A DNA stretch of 33,211 nt from a virus, in the IMG/VR virus record IMGVR_UViG_3300035184_000577, positions 1 through 33,211 of that record. One strand, 5' to 3'. The position numbers and the translations under genes are program-made. Each line of letters opens with the position of its first letter. The stretch's first letter is position 1. Below, piece after piece: positions 20,654 through 27,618 of this stretch. The notes under the pieces were generated by a model, which worked only from the letters and a program-made list of their open reading frames with translations, had not been told where the DNA came from and did not search any database.

Positions 20654-22205
20654 GTGGCAAACCGCATTTGAAAAGGAATTAGACAAAGCAGAAAAGCGCC
20701 AATTATCAAAAGTAAAGCGATACTATAAAAGCGAATATGATAAAGGCGTTGTTTCTTTTTTAGCTGAAGGCCAAACGAATTTTCAATTGTTATTTGATAA
20801 CAAAGAATTACTAAATATTTACCGAGATTTATATTCAGATATTGGATTGCAGTTTGCAAAATGGTATGCAAAGAATTATGATAAATATTTATCTAAAGGC
20901 GTAAATCCTTCAGAATATGTTGGTGAATGGACAAATAAATTTGCTTCATTTGGTTCAGCGGTTGGAGCGCAACGCGTGACTTTAGTTTCGGGAACTGCAA
21001 AACAAACACTTATTAAAGTAACGCAAAATTTAATGCGCGACCCTGAATTTATGACTTTAGGGAATACAGAAAAAGGACGTATTTTAAAAAGCCAATTCAA
21101 TAGATATTCACAATATCAATCGGAACGTTTAGTTCGAACGGAAGCAACCAACGCCGCTAACTTTGCGACTATGGAATCGGCAACAACTATATTTCCGGGC
21201 GCACAAATGAAAAAAGAATGGATTGCATCGTTTGATGACAGAACGCGAAGCACGCATTCAGAAGCGGGTGCAAGTGAACCAATACCGTATAATGATGCGT
21301 TTATGGTTGGCGGTTCTTTAATGATGTACCCGGGCGACCCAAGCGGGCCGGCTGCTGAAGTTATTAATTGCCGTTGTAGTGTTGCACCATTTCCGGTGAA
21401 AGGAGCGCAAGCGGTTAGCGAAATAACAGATATAAATTTTGGAATAGGTGGCGCAGCTTCAACCGGGTTTGGTTTGGCTGATGTTGCTTCGGCTATTAGT
21501 TCAACGTTGGTTGGTGCCGCTGAAAATATTGTTGAAGGCGCAGCGAAAACAGTTAAGGAAGCAAAGAAAATGTTATTTGATTTGTTTGAACGTAATAATT
21601 TTAAAATTGATAAAGTTTCAATGGCGCGTTCATTGAGTGTAGAACAATATAATCAAAGATTAATTCAATTGGAAAAATTATTTAATGAATATAATTTTCG
21701 AGATGAAATGAATTCTATTCGTTCTATAAAATTATTAAATAAATCTTCCGATTCAAGTTATGGTTGGATTGGAAATAGGTCATTTGATGGTGCATTAAGT
21801 GAAATAAATTTAGGTGATATTAGCGACCCTTATTATGCAAGACAATTAAGTAAAAGCATTCAAAAATTTGTAAGAAGGTCAAAATCCGTTGTTGATGAAT
21901 CAAATATTAACTATGCAACTTTAGTTCACGAAATGGGCCACGTTTTAGCAAGGTATCAAATACGAGGACAAGCAAAGTTTTTTGATGAATTAAAACTGTT
22001 AAGAACGCAGTATAATAGTGAAATATTAAAATATTCAAAAAATAATAATTACAAATCATTTAATGAAATATTTTTAGGAAAGTATTCGCAAGTTAATTTA
22101 AATGAATTTATGGCCGAATCATTTACTGAATATAAATTACATTCAAATCCTTCAAAATATGCCAAATTAGTTGGTGAATTGATTGATAAATATTACAAAA
22201 ATTAA
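20634..22205 (+). CDS. MuF-type minor head protein fused to a zincin metallopeptidase domain
   Basis: 523 residues from the ATG at 20634, inside the end of the portal gene. An upstream TTG at 20625 is possible but unneeded. Helical N-terminus, then the Mu gpF/SPP1 gp7 domain (about 165-250) with RTEATNAANFATMESAT, SFDDRTRSTHSEA and INCRCSVAPFPV (Cys246, Cys248). After a small Gly/Ala stretch and a helical linker, a C-terminal domain carries LVHEMGHVLARY (HExxH, His432-His436) and NEFMAESFTEY (Glu491 or Glu495 as third zinc ligand). The MuF part is packaged in the head. The peptidase may be an ejected effector or may process virion proteins (inference). Confidence 0.85.
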   Translation: MKINRNKWQTAFEKELDKAEKRQLSKVKRYYKSEYDKGVVSFLAEGQTNFQLLFDNKELLNIYRDLYSDIGLQFAKWYAKNYDKYLSKGVNPSEYVGEWTNKFASFGSAVGAQRVTLVSGTAKQTLIKVTQNLMRDPEFMTLGNTEKGRILKSQFNRYSQYQSERLVRTEATNAANFATMESATTIFPGAQMKKEWIASFDDRTRSTHSEAGASEPIPYNDAFMVGGSLMMYPGDPSGPAAEVINCRCSVAPFPVKGAQAVSEITDINFGIGGAASTGFGLADVASAISSTLVGAAENIVEGAAKTVKEAKKMLFDLFERNNFKIDKVSMARSLSVEQYNQRLIQLEKLFNEYNFRDEMNSIRSIKLLNKSSDSSYGWIGNRSFDGALSEINLGDISDPYYARQLSKSIQKFVRRSKSVVDESNINYATLVHEMGHVLARYQIRGQAKFFDELKLLRTQYNSEILKYSKNNNYKSFNEIFLGKYSQVNLNEFMAESFTEYKLHSNPSKYAKLVGELIDKYYKN

Positions 22206-22208
22206 ATT

Positions 22209-22388
22209 ATGAGTCCAAACCCTGAAGATTTTATTTGTTTTAAATGCAAACATTTTAGAGAAATATTAGGCGGATGCGATGCTTTTCCTGAAGATATTCC
22301 TTTTGGTATGGGCGTATTGTTTCAGCACGATAAACCATTGGCCGAACAAAAGAATGATATTGTTTTCGAACCACTTGAATCAAATTAA
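22209..22388 (+). CDS. Small Cys-rich (zinc-binding-like) protein
   Basis: 59 residues from an ATG 3 bases after the MuF stop. CFKCKHFRE, GGCDAFPEDIP and FQHDKPLAEQKNDIVFE form a CxxC...C...H pattern that could hold one zinc. Similar short proteins are frequent behind head morphogenesis genes in many phages, without a fixed role. Co-translated with the MuF gene by position. Confidence 0.65.
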   Translation: MSPNPEDFICFKCKHFREILGGCDAFPEDIPFGMGVLFQHDKPLAEQKNDIVFEPLESN

Positions 22389-22407
22389 AACTAAAAATCA
22401 AAAACCG

Positions 22408-22424
22408 TATATTTACAAAAATTT
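22408..22424 (+). promoter_or_regulatory. Promoter-like TATATTTACAAAAATTT before prohead protease
   Basis: 22 bases before the protease ATG. The equivalent at 26548 has the same distance to its ATG and differs at few positions through the start codon. Confidence 0.45.
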
Positions 22425-22429
22425 TTTTT

Positions 22430-23119
22430 ATGAATCAAATTCTTTACAAAGCGGCCCCAATCAATGAATTAATTGATGCGGATGAAAACGCCGGAATTAT
22501 TAAAGGTTACGGAAGTATCTTTGGAAACAAAGATTCCGATAATGATATTATAACTAAAGGCGCTTATAAAAAAACAATAGCCGAAAACGGTGAACGTGTT
22601 AAGTACTTATATCAACACGATATGAACCAACCAATCGGGAAAATGCTCGAATTGTATGAAGATGATAAAGGTTTGGTGTTTGTTGCGCAAATTGCAAAAA
22701 CTCAATTAGGAAAAGACGTTGTGGAATTAATGAAATCCGGCGTAATTACTGAAAATAGTGTTGGAATTTTACCAATCCAAGGTAAAGACCGAGGCGATTA
22801 TCGCGAAATTAATGAAGTTAAACTTTATGAAATTAGTGCGGTTACATTAGCAGCAAACGACCAAGCAAAAATATTAGATGTTAAAGGAAACGTGGATTTG
22901 GATAAACTTTCAAAGCGCTACGATAATTTAGCAAAATTATTAAAAAAAGGACAAATTTCGGATGATATGGGTTTTGCCATTGAAGCGGAAATTTTAAAAT
23001 TGAAATCATTATTTATTGAATTCACAAAGCCGGTTGATAAAATCACTTTGCCGAATATTGAAGTAAAAAACAATGATTCTGAAGTGTATAAATATTTAAT
23101 TAACTCGTTAAAAAACTAA
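22430..23119 (+). CDS. Prohead protease (HK97/S78 family)
   Basis: 229 residues. Protease core about 20-145: IKGYGSIFGNKDSDNDIITK, LYQHDMNQPIG (His63), GVITENSVGI (Ser110) and VKLYEISAVTLAAN (Glu134). The C-terminal extension (about 150-229) is helical and Lys-rich and may serve as scaffold. It cleaves scaffold and capsid N-termini during head maturation. Followed after 2 bases by the major capsid gene. The catalytic His and Ser are both present. Confidence 0.9.
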   Translation: MNQILYKAAPINELIDADENAGIIKGYGSIFGNKDSDNDIITKGAYKKTIAENGERVKYLYQHDMNQPIGKMLELYEDDKGLVFVAQIAKTQLGKDVVELMKSGVITENSVGILPIQGKDRGDYREINEVKLYEISAVTLAANDQAKILDVKGNVDLDKLSKRYDNLAKLLKKGQISDDMGFAIEAEILKLKSLFIEFTKPVDKITLPNIEVKNNDSEVYKYLINSLKN

Positions 23120-23121
23120 AA

Positions 23122-24303
23122 ATGGACGAAAATTTAAAAAACCAATTAGACCAATTGAACAATGCAATTGATTCTAAAATTGAAAAATCAAACAAATTAC
23201 AAAGTGAAGATGTTTTAAAAGCAAACGAAATTGTAAAAGGTAAAATTACTGAAATCACTAACAAATTCAATGAGCGTATCGACGCAATGGAAGTTTCAAA
23301 CAAGAAACATTTCAGCGCTTCAAAAAGAATGTCTTTCAAAGGCGCTTTAAACGAAGCAATTGAAAACGGTGCAATCGAAGGAATATCAAAAGGAAATTCA
23401 AGAAGTGCATCTTTTGAAATTAAAGCTGATATGACTGTTGGTGCTGATTTTACGGGTGAAGTTATACCGGCTGACAGAGTAGCGGGATATAAATTTGACC
23501 CAACAAGACCGGTTCACATTAGACAACTTTTAGCAATGGGTTCAACTCAAAGCGATGTTGTAAGATTTGTAAAAGAATCAGGATATAGTAATGGAGCGGC
23601 TCCAACTGCTGAAGGTGTTACATTGACACAATCTGATTTCGATATGACTGCAAGTGATGCAAACGTGAGAAAAATCGGAACTTACTTCAGAATTTCTGAA
23701 GAAATGTTGGCTGATACGCCACAATTAACTTCTTACCTTTCAGCGCGTGCGCCGGAAAAATTATTAGAAGTTGAAGATACTCAAATCTTAAGTGGTGCGG
23801 GTACGGGTGCGCAATTAAGCGGAATTATCGGTGATGCTGCTGATTTTGCTGCGGGTTCTTTAGCGGGAACAGTTGAAAGCGCAAATGAATTTGATGTAAT
23901 TGTTGCTTCATTAAATCAATTAGCTTTATCAAACTATAACGCTGATACTATTTTATTAAATCCAAGTGATTTTCATAAAATCTTATTATTAAAAGATACT
24001 ACAAACAACTACATTAAAGACCAAGTTTATGGCGGTTTACAACCTTCATTTATGGGTGTTAAAGTTGTTTTAAATACTGCAATTTCTGCGGGTACATTCT
24101 TAATCGGAAACTTCGCAGTTGGAACACAACTTTGGGTTCGTGATGGCGTAAATGTTGAATTCTTTAGAGAGGATGGAACAAACGTAAGAGATGGATTCGT
24201 AACAGTTAGAGTATCTGAAAGAGTAGCATTAACAAACTATTTACCAAATGCGTTTGTAAATGGAACTTTTACAGTTGCAAAAGCGGCTTTAGAAACTGCA
24301 TAA
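23122..24303 (+). CDS. Major capsid protein (HK97 fold)
   Basis: 393 residues. The N-terminal about 75 residues are a Lys/Glu/Asn-rich coiled coil (the scaffolding delta domain, normally cut off by the protease). The HK97 body starts near FEIKADMTVGADFTGEVIPA and shows RQLLAMGSTQSDVVRFVKES, KIGTYFRISEEMLADTP, ILSGAGTGAQLSGI, LNPSDFHKILLLKD and WVRDGVNVEFFRED. It builds the icosahedral shell. Right after the protease and closed by a strong terminator, as fits a highly expressed gene. Its codon use and phrasing look more regular than neighbours (more ACT/GCT), consistent with high expression (impression only). Confidence 0.93.
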   Translation: MDENLKNQLDQLNNAIDSKIEKSNKLQSEDVLKANEIVKGKITEITNKFNERIDAMEVSNKKHFSASKRMSFKGALNEAIENGAIEGISKGNSRSASFEIKADMTVGADFTGEVIPADRVAGYKFDPTRPVHIRQLLAMGSTQSDVVRFVKESGYSNGAAPTAEGVTLTQSDFDMTASDANVRKIGTYFRISEEMLADTPQLTSYLSARAPEKLLEVEDTQILSGAGTGAQLSGIIGDAADFAAGSLAGTVESANEFDVIVASLNQLALSNYNADTILLNPSDFHKILLLKDTTNNYIKDQVYGGLQPSFMGVKVVLNTAISAGTFLIGNFAVGTQLWVRDGVNVEFFREDGTNVRDGFVTVRVSERVALTNYLPNAFVNGTFTVAKAALETA

Positions 24304-24326
24304 TTATTAAAATTTTATATTTTGAA

Positions 24327-24358
24327 GGGCCTGAATTAATTTTCGGGCCTTTTTTTTT
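24327..24358 (+). terminator. Intrinsic terminator after major capsid gene
   Basis: Stem GGCCTGAA (24328-24335) / TTCGGGCC (24342-24349), 8 bp with one T-G pair, 6-base loop, then nine T. The strongest terminator in the window. Confidence 0.9.
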
Positions 24359-24445
24359 GCCCTTTATTTATAGGGGTTTCAGAACTAAATGAAAAAAAAC
24401 TTTAAAATAAAAGTGAAAATATTTTTTTAATTCAATAATGCGTTA

Positions 24446-24453
24446 TATATTTG
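24446..24453 (+). promoter_or_regulatory. -7 box TATATTTG of cassette B
   Basis: Box followed by TATTGTCAATAAGGC and an AACAAAACAAAAACAAATATTATG-type leader, closely matching the cassette A promoter (TATATTTG, then TAGTGTCAATAAGAC). The -33 side differs from copies 1-3. Confidence 0.6.
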
Positions 24454-24491
24454 TATTGTCAATAAGGCACAACAAAACAAAAACAAATATT

Positions 24492-24692
24492 ATGACAACT
24501 CAATTTTTAGAATTAGCATCGTTAAAAGGATTACAAAACATTAAAGTAATTGAAAAAGATTCAGAATTAACAATAACATTTAATTTAATTTCAAGATGTT
24601 CAAAAATGAATAAAATAGGACAATCTTTTAAAAATGCTTTTGGTTCTGAAAAAATTGGATGGGGTGCAAATTGGATTTCTATTATAAAATAA
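24492..24692 (+). CDS. Small accessory protein, cassette B gene 1
   Basis: 66 residues from the ATG at 24492. TTQFLELASLKGLQNIKVIE then SELTITFNLISRCSKMNKIG and FGSEKIGWGANWISIIK: alpha/beta, ending in a beta strand. It has the same promoter, leader and downstream GGGCCG hairpin as the gene at 16882, but I see no clear protein similarity between the two. Function unknown. Confidence 0.6.
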   Translation: MTTQFLELASLKGLQNIKVIEKDSELTITFNLISRCSKMNKIGQSFKNAFGSEKIGWGANWISIIK

Positions 24693-24700
24693 AAACAACC

Positions 24701-24718
24701 GGGCCGTTTCGGCGGCCC
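24701..24718 (+). repeat. Intercistronic hairpin GGGCCG-TTTCGG-CGGCCC
   Basis: Same 6-bp stem as at 17122, with a different loop. No T tract. It is followed by AAAACAAATATTATG. Confidence 0.7.
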
Positions 24719-24734
24719 ATTTAAAACAAATATT

Positions 24735-24893
24735 ATGACAGTACACACAACGCAATTAGGAAACTCAACTTTTTACATTAACAAAACAGAAGATGGAAGT
24801 TATAATTACAACAAAGTGAATGAAAAAATAAACAAAACTTTTCATTACGAAACTGCATTAAAATATTACAAAGCATTAAAGAAATTTAAATAA
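24735..24893 (+). CDS. Small hypothetical protein, cassette B gene 2
   Basis: 52 residues, beta start (TTQLGNSTFYINKTEDGSYN) and a Lys/Tyr-rich helix (HYETALKYYKALKKF). Positioned between two intercistronic hairpins. No family recognised. Confidence 0.55.
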   Translation: MTVHTTQLGNSTFYINKTEDGSYNYNKVNEKINKTFHYETALKYYKALKKFK

Positions 24894-24901
24894 ATATTAA
24901 C

Positions 24902-24917
24902 GGGGTGTAAAAACCCC
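24902..24917 (+). repeat. Intercistronic hairpin GGGGTGTAAAAACCCC, copy 2
   Basis: Identical over 16 bases to 10115-10130. Stem GGGGT/ACCCC with loop GTAAAA. It lies between two small genes. Confidence 0.75.
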
Positions 24918-24934
24918 ATTTAAAACAAAACAAG

Positions 24935-25063
24935 ATGAAAGGAATTAAAAGAAAAATTATCGCGCAATTAGTAAAACTTAATATTAAGCCTATTAAGACA
25001 ATTATATTGCCAACGGGTATAATCTGCGAGCATTACGCAAATGGTAACGTAAAAGTTATTTAA
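24935..25063 (+). CDS. Very small basic protein, cassette B gene 3
   Basis: 42 residues: a Lys-rich helix (MKGIKRKIIAQLVKLNIKPI), then two short strands (TIILPTGIICEHYANGNVKV). ATG after AAAACAAAACAAG, stop one base before the next ATG (25065). Could bind nucleic acid; no family recognised. Confidence 0.5.
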   Translation: MKGIKRKIIAQLVKLNIKPIKTIILPTGIICEHYANGNVKVI

Positions 25064-25064
25064 A

Positions 25065-25400
25065 ATGGATAATTCAACGCATTTTCAATTCGAATTATCT
25101 ATTAAATTAAATAGAACCGGAATTCATTCTTTAAATGGTAAAATTATTACGCAAAATTTTACGGTACAAAGAGAATTATTAAACAAAGTTTTTAAGAATC
25201 AATATATTTTCGGAACGCCATACAAAAGAGATTTAAAGCAATTGGATTATTTAGTTCAGGGATTTAAAGAAAAAGTTTCTGAAAAGATTAGCGAAGAAAT
25301 TATGAAGGATATGGGCCGGATTGATTTAATTGTTACAAGGCAAAATCGTTTCGATGAATGGTTGGCAAATACTGAAGTAGCTATAAAAGAAATAGAATAA
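25065..25400 (+). CDS. Hypothetical protein
   Basis: 111 residues. An N-terminal beta sheet (HFQFELSIKLNRTG, KIITQNFTVQRELL) is followed by a helical C-terminus (YLVQGFKEKVSEKISEEIMK). No membrane or metal motif. Co-transcribed with its neighbours by spacing. No family recognised. Confidence 0.6.
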   Translation: MDNSTHFQFELSIKLNRTGIHSLNGKIITQNFTVQRELLNKVFKNQYIFGTPYKRDLKQLDYLVQGFKEKVSEKISEEIMKDMGRIDLIVTRQNRFDEWLANTEVAIKEIE

Positions 25401-25410
25401 AATTTGCGTT

Positions 25411-25638
25411 ATGAAAAAAGATTCAACCAAATTATATATAATTCATAAAAGAAAAAGAATTTTTATTCATAGTTTAGCGCAATTAAAAGAAATACAAAAT
25501 CAAACATTATTTAAAAGGCTAAAAAGAAGCGTTTTAAGAACTTTAAAATTACATTATGAGCAATACACCAAAACATTACGAAAGTGGAACAGATTACGAC
25601 TTAATAGACGTAATAAAGCATTACGAACTAAACTTTAA
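25411..25638 (+). CDS. Very basic small protein overlapping the DUF3310 gene
   Basis: 75 residues, Lys/Arg-rich throughout. It has an IIHKRKRIFIHSLAQLKEIQ segment and a C-terminal half dense in Arg. The last 83 bases overlap the DUF3310 gene in another frame. There the protein consists mostly of Arg/Lys/Leu, as an out-of-frame reading would, so the true end or even the gene itself is less certain than the neighbours. Confidence 0.45.
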   Translation: MKKDSTKLYIIHKRKRIFIHSLAQLKEIQNQTLFKRLKRSVLRTLKLHYEQYTKTLRKWNRLRLNRRNKALRTKL

Positions 25639-25771
25639 TTTAGGCAATGTTATAAAATACGTTTGTCGTGCCGGAAAAAAAGAAAATGAAATTCAAGACT
25701 TGGAAAAGGCTATTGATTATTTAGAGCGCGAATTGTATTATTTAGAAAACGAAATGAAATATAAAATATAA
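25556..25771 (+). CDS. DUF3310 family protein
   Basis: 71 residues, a complete DUF3310 domain: HYESGTDYDLIDVIKHYELN (7-26), FNLGNVIKYVCRAGKK (27-42), then EIQDLEKAIDYLERELYYLE. This small helical family is very widespread in phages and is sometimes linked with nucleotide metabolism, but its biochemical role is not settled. Its first 83 bases lie within the preceding frame. Confidence 0.85.
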   Translation: MSNTPKHYESGTDYDLIDVIKHYELNFNLGNVIKYVCRAGKKENEIQDLEKAIDYLERELYYLENEMKYKI

Positions 25772-25773
25772 TT

Positions 25774-25896
25774 ATGAACTACTTTGATGATAATAACCCG
25801 GTAGATGATAAAGAATTTACTTGCAACGTTTGCAACAAACTAATAGATGAACCCGGCTTTTGTTCTGCAAAATGTTGGCGAAACGATAATTTATAA
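25774..25896 (+). CDS. Small zinc-finger-like protein
   Basis: 40 residues, ATG 2 bases after the DUF3310 stop. CNVCNKLID (CxxC) and GFCSAKCW (CxxxC) form a four-Cys zinc-binding pattern with an acidic start (NYFDDNNPVDDKE). Probably a regulatory or adaptor mini-protein. No known family beyond the metal motif. Confidence 0.6.
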   Translation: MNYFDDNNPVDDKEFTCNVCNKLIDEPGFCSAKCWRNDNL

Positions 25897-25900
25897 TATT

Positions 25901-26050
25901 ATGGAAAAAAGAATTAAGATTATTTTATTTATGTTATTTATGTTTTTTGGAATTAGGCAACTTTTAATTTTTTGGGATTTATGGGCCGGAATATTTCTTT
26001 GCGTTTTAGGTTTAACAATATTTTTCAGTAAAAAAGAAGATGTTTTTTAA
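25901..26050 (+). CDS. Small membrane protein
   Basis: 49 residues from the ATG at 25901. Two hydrophobic segments (IIILFMLFMFF-like, about 6-22, and LWAGIFLCVLGLTIFF, about 27-42) with a basic N-terminus and a charged C-terminus (SKKEDVF). An inner-membrane hairpin is likely. Possible superinfection or lysis accessory. A terminator follows. Confidence 0.6.
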   Translation: MEKRIKIILFMLFMFFGIRQLLIFWDLWAGIFLCVLGLTIFFSKKEDVF

Positions 26051-26081
26051 AAATTAATTATTAATTTGTTTTGTTAATAGG

Positions 26082-26111
26082 CCGTTTTCTTTTTTGAAGG
26101 CGGTTTTTTTT
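26082..26111 (+). terminator. Intrinsic terminator
   Basis: Stem CCGTTTTC (26082-26089) / GAAGGCGG (26096-26103), 8 bp including two T-G pairs, 6-T loop, followed by eight T. Confidence 0.75.
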
Positions 26112-26112
26112 G

Positions 26113-26121
26113 TATGTTTAC
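26113..26121 (+). promoter_or_regulatory. Promoter-like TATGTTTAC before nuclease gene
   Basis: Directly after the terminator and ending 3 bases before the ATG at 26125. Same TAnnTTTAC-GAAA class as before the portal gene. The very short distance would make the mRNA almost leaderless. Confidence 0.3.
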
Positions 26122-26124
26122 GAA

Positions 26125-26487
26125 ATGGATTTTAACTTAATTGGTTGTATTGCTGAATACAAATTTGGAGTTATGGCAATGGAGCAAGAAATAAACGTTT
26201 CTTTTCCGCTTTTAGATGCTTCGCAATACGATTGCATAACCGATTCAAAAAACGGTCTTAAAAAGATTCAAATTAAATCCGCTTCAAGTGATGAAGATGT
26301 TGTTCGTTGTTATTTACACCACACAAATAAAAAACCCTATTCAATGGAATCAGTTGACTATTTTGCAATTTGGATTAAATCACACAAAGGTTTTTATATT
26401 ATTAAAAATAATGGAAAACTTCATTCACTTGTTATTCATAAAGATGGTAAATATTCAAAAAATTTTAATAACTTTGCACTATTGTAA
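26125..26487 (+). CDS. PD-(D/E)XK endonuclease-like protein
   Basis: 120 residues from the ATG at 26125. The order GCIAEYKFGVMAMEQ (Glu11), VSFPLLDASQYDCITDS (Asp36), LKKIQIKSASS (Gln49, Lys51) and YFAIWIKSHKGFYII is the PD-(D/E)XK pattern of resolvase-like and homing-type endonucleases (E, then D, then QxK). It stands alone between two terminators, so it is its own transcription unit. It may be a DNA-processing enzyme or a free-standing endonuclease. Confidence 0.7.
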   Translation: MDFNLIGCIAEYKFGVMAMEQEINVSFPLLDASQYDCITDSKNGLKKIQIKSASSDEDVVRCYLHHTNKKPYSMESVDYFAIWIKSHKGFYIIKNNGKLHSLVIHKDGKYSKNFNNFALL

Positions 26488-26513
26488 TGTTTTACATATT
26501 TGTTTTTGTTTAA

Positions 26514-26549
26514 AAGTGCCGCTATTTATTTAGTGGTACTTTTTTTTTA
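26514..26549 (+). terminator. Intrinsic terminator before connector operon
   Basis: Stem AAGTGCCGCT (26514-26523) / AGTGGTACTT (26532-26541), 10 bp with two G-T pairs, 8-base loop, then T run. Confidence 0.8.
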
Positions 26550-26564
26550 TCTTTACAAAAATTT
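26548..26564 (+). promoter_or_regulatory. Promoter-like TATCTTTACAAAAATTT before connector operon
   Basis: 22 bases before the ATG at 26570, same spacing and nearly the same sequence as before the prohead protease (22408). Confidence 0.45.
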
Positions 26565-26569
26565 ATATT

Positions 26570-26776
26570 ATGAATATAAAAATTAAACAATCAATTTTAC
26601 GAAACGGAAAACGATATAATGAAGGCGATAAAATAAATTTGCCTGAAAATATAGCAAAAGTTTGGATTCAAAAAGGTTTGGCCGTTAAAATATCTAAAAA
26701 GGTAAATAAATCGAAATTCGAAACAAAGGAATTAAAAGTTGAAAATATAGAAATCAAAGAAGATGCGACAAATTAA
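26570..26776 (+). CDS. Small DUF7210-like protein
   Basis: 68 residues. IKIKQSILRNGKRYNEGDKI, then LPENIAKVWIQKGLAVKI is the short beta/helix pattern found at the start of head-tail connector operons in many phages; the C-terminus is a Lys/Glu tail. Its stop lies 14 bases inside the next gene. Structural role at the neck is inferred from position. Confidence 0.65.
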   Translation: MNIKIKQSILRNGKRYNEGDKINLPENIAKVWIQKGLAVKISKKVNKSKFETKELKVENIEIKEDATN

Positions 26777-27290
26777 AATAAATTCAACATTAGGAAATGA
26801 AATATTAACCGGTCAAGATGTAAAAGATTTTGTTCGAATTGATACAACTGCGGATGATAATATCATTACGGCAATGATTTCCCAAGCGCGAATTTGGTCT
26901 GAAAACTATATTTCTCGCGATATTGTTTCTAAAAATCGAACTTACTATTTAGATTCTACAAATGGGCTTTTTGATTTACCATTTGGCCCGGTTTCAAGTA
27001 TTGTTGAAATTACAGTAAATGGAATTGTTACAAATGATTATGAAATTTTAGGTTTAGACAATGAAACGATTGAATTGGACGGTGGTTCGGCTGAACGTGT
27101 TAAAATAACATATATAACGGCGGGAATAAATGATTCGTTAGTAAAACAAGCGATGTTGCAATTGATTTCAACGTATTATGATAACCGCGCCGATTTTATT
27201 GAAGGCGCTTCAAAAGGTATTGGAAAAAATGTTGAAACTCCAACATCTTCAAGAACAATATTAACATCATATAAAGCAATGTTTCTATAA
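26763..27290 (+). CDS. Head-tail connector (HK97 gp6-like)
   Basis: 175 residues. LTGQDVKDFVRIDTTADDNI, then ITAMISQARIWSENYISRDI (helices of the gp6/gp15-like adaptor), a beta domain (FDLPFGPVSSIVEITVNG) and VKQAMLQLISTYYDNRADFI. This adaptor ring docks on the portal. It overlaps the upstream gene by 14 bases and starts the neck gene series. Confidence 0.87.
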   Translation: MRQIKINSTLGNEILTGQDVKDFVRIDTTADDNIITAMISQARIWSENYISRDIVSKNRTYYLDSTNGLFDLPFGPVSSIVEITVNGIVTNDYEILGLDNETIELDGGSAERVKITYITAGINDSLVKQAMLQLISTYYDNRADFIEGASKGIGKNVETPTSSRTILTSYKAMFL

Positions 27291-27291
27291 A

Positions 27292-27618
27292 ATGCAAAGC
27301 GGAAAACTAAATTCAAAGATTACAATTAAAAGATTAGTTAAAACCGATGATGGTTTTGGTGGTTTCAATTCTACTTTGTCGGATGTTGCATCTGTTTGGT
27401 GCGATTTAAAGCAAATTAGCGGTGGAATAAGCGACAATTTTGGTAAACGTGAACACGAAACAAAGATTGAAATTTTAATGCGTAAGAAAACCGCCGATTT
27501 AATTATAATAGGCGATATTTTTATTGTTGGTAATGGTTCGCAAAATTACAGAATTAACGAAAAGTTTGATTCTGAATTAGACTTTTTAACAAAGTTAACC
27601 GCTACAAAATCACAATAA
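27292..27618 (+). CDS. Head-tail stopper/joining protein (SPP1 gp16 family)
   Basis: 108 residues. GKLNSKITIKRLVKTDDGFG, SVWCDLKQISGG, HETKIEILMRKK, IIIGDIFIVGNGSQNYRINE are the beta-barrel elements of the phage head-tail joining family. One base after the connector stop. It closes the DNA exit channel after packaging. Confidence 0.85.
   Translation: MQSGKLNSKITIKRLVKTDDGFGGFNSTLSDVASVWCDLKQISGGISDNFGKREHETKIEILMRKKTADLIIIGDIFIVGNGSQNYRINEKFDSELDFLTKLTATKSQ

Noticed and set aside
22279-22467. Plus-strand frame across the small Cys-rich gene and the protease start
   Set aside because: It overlaps a better supported small gene (22209-22388) and the promoter of the protease, and its composition is Phe/Asn/Lys noise.
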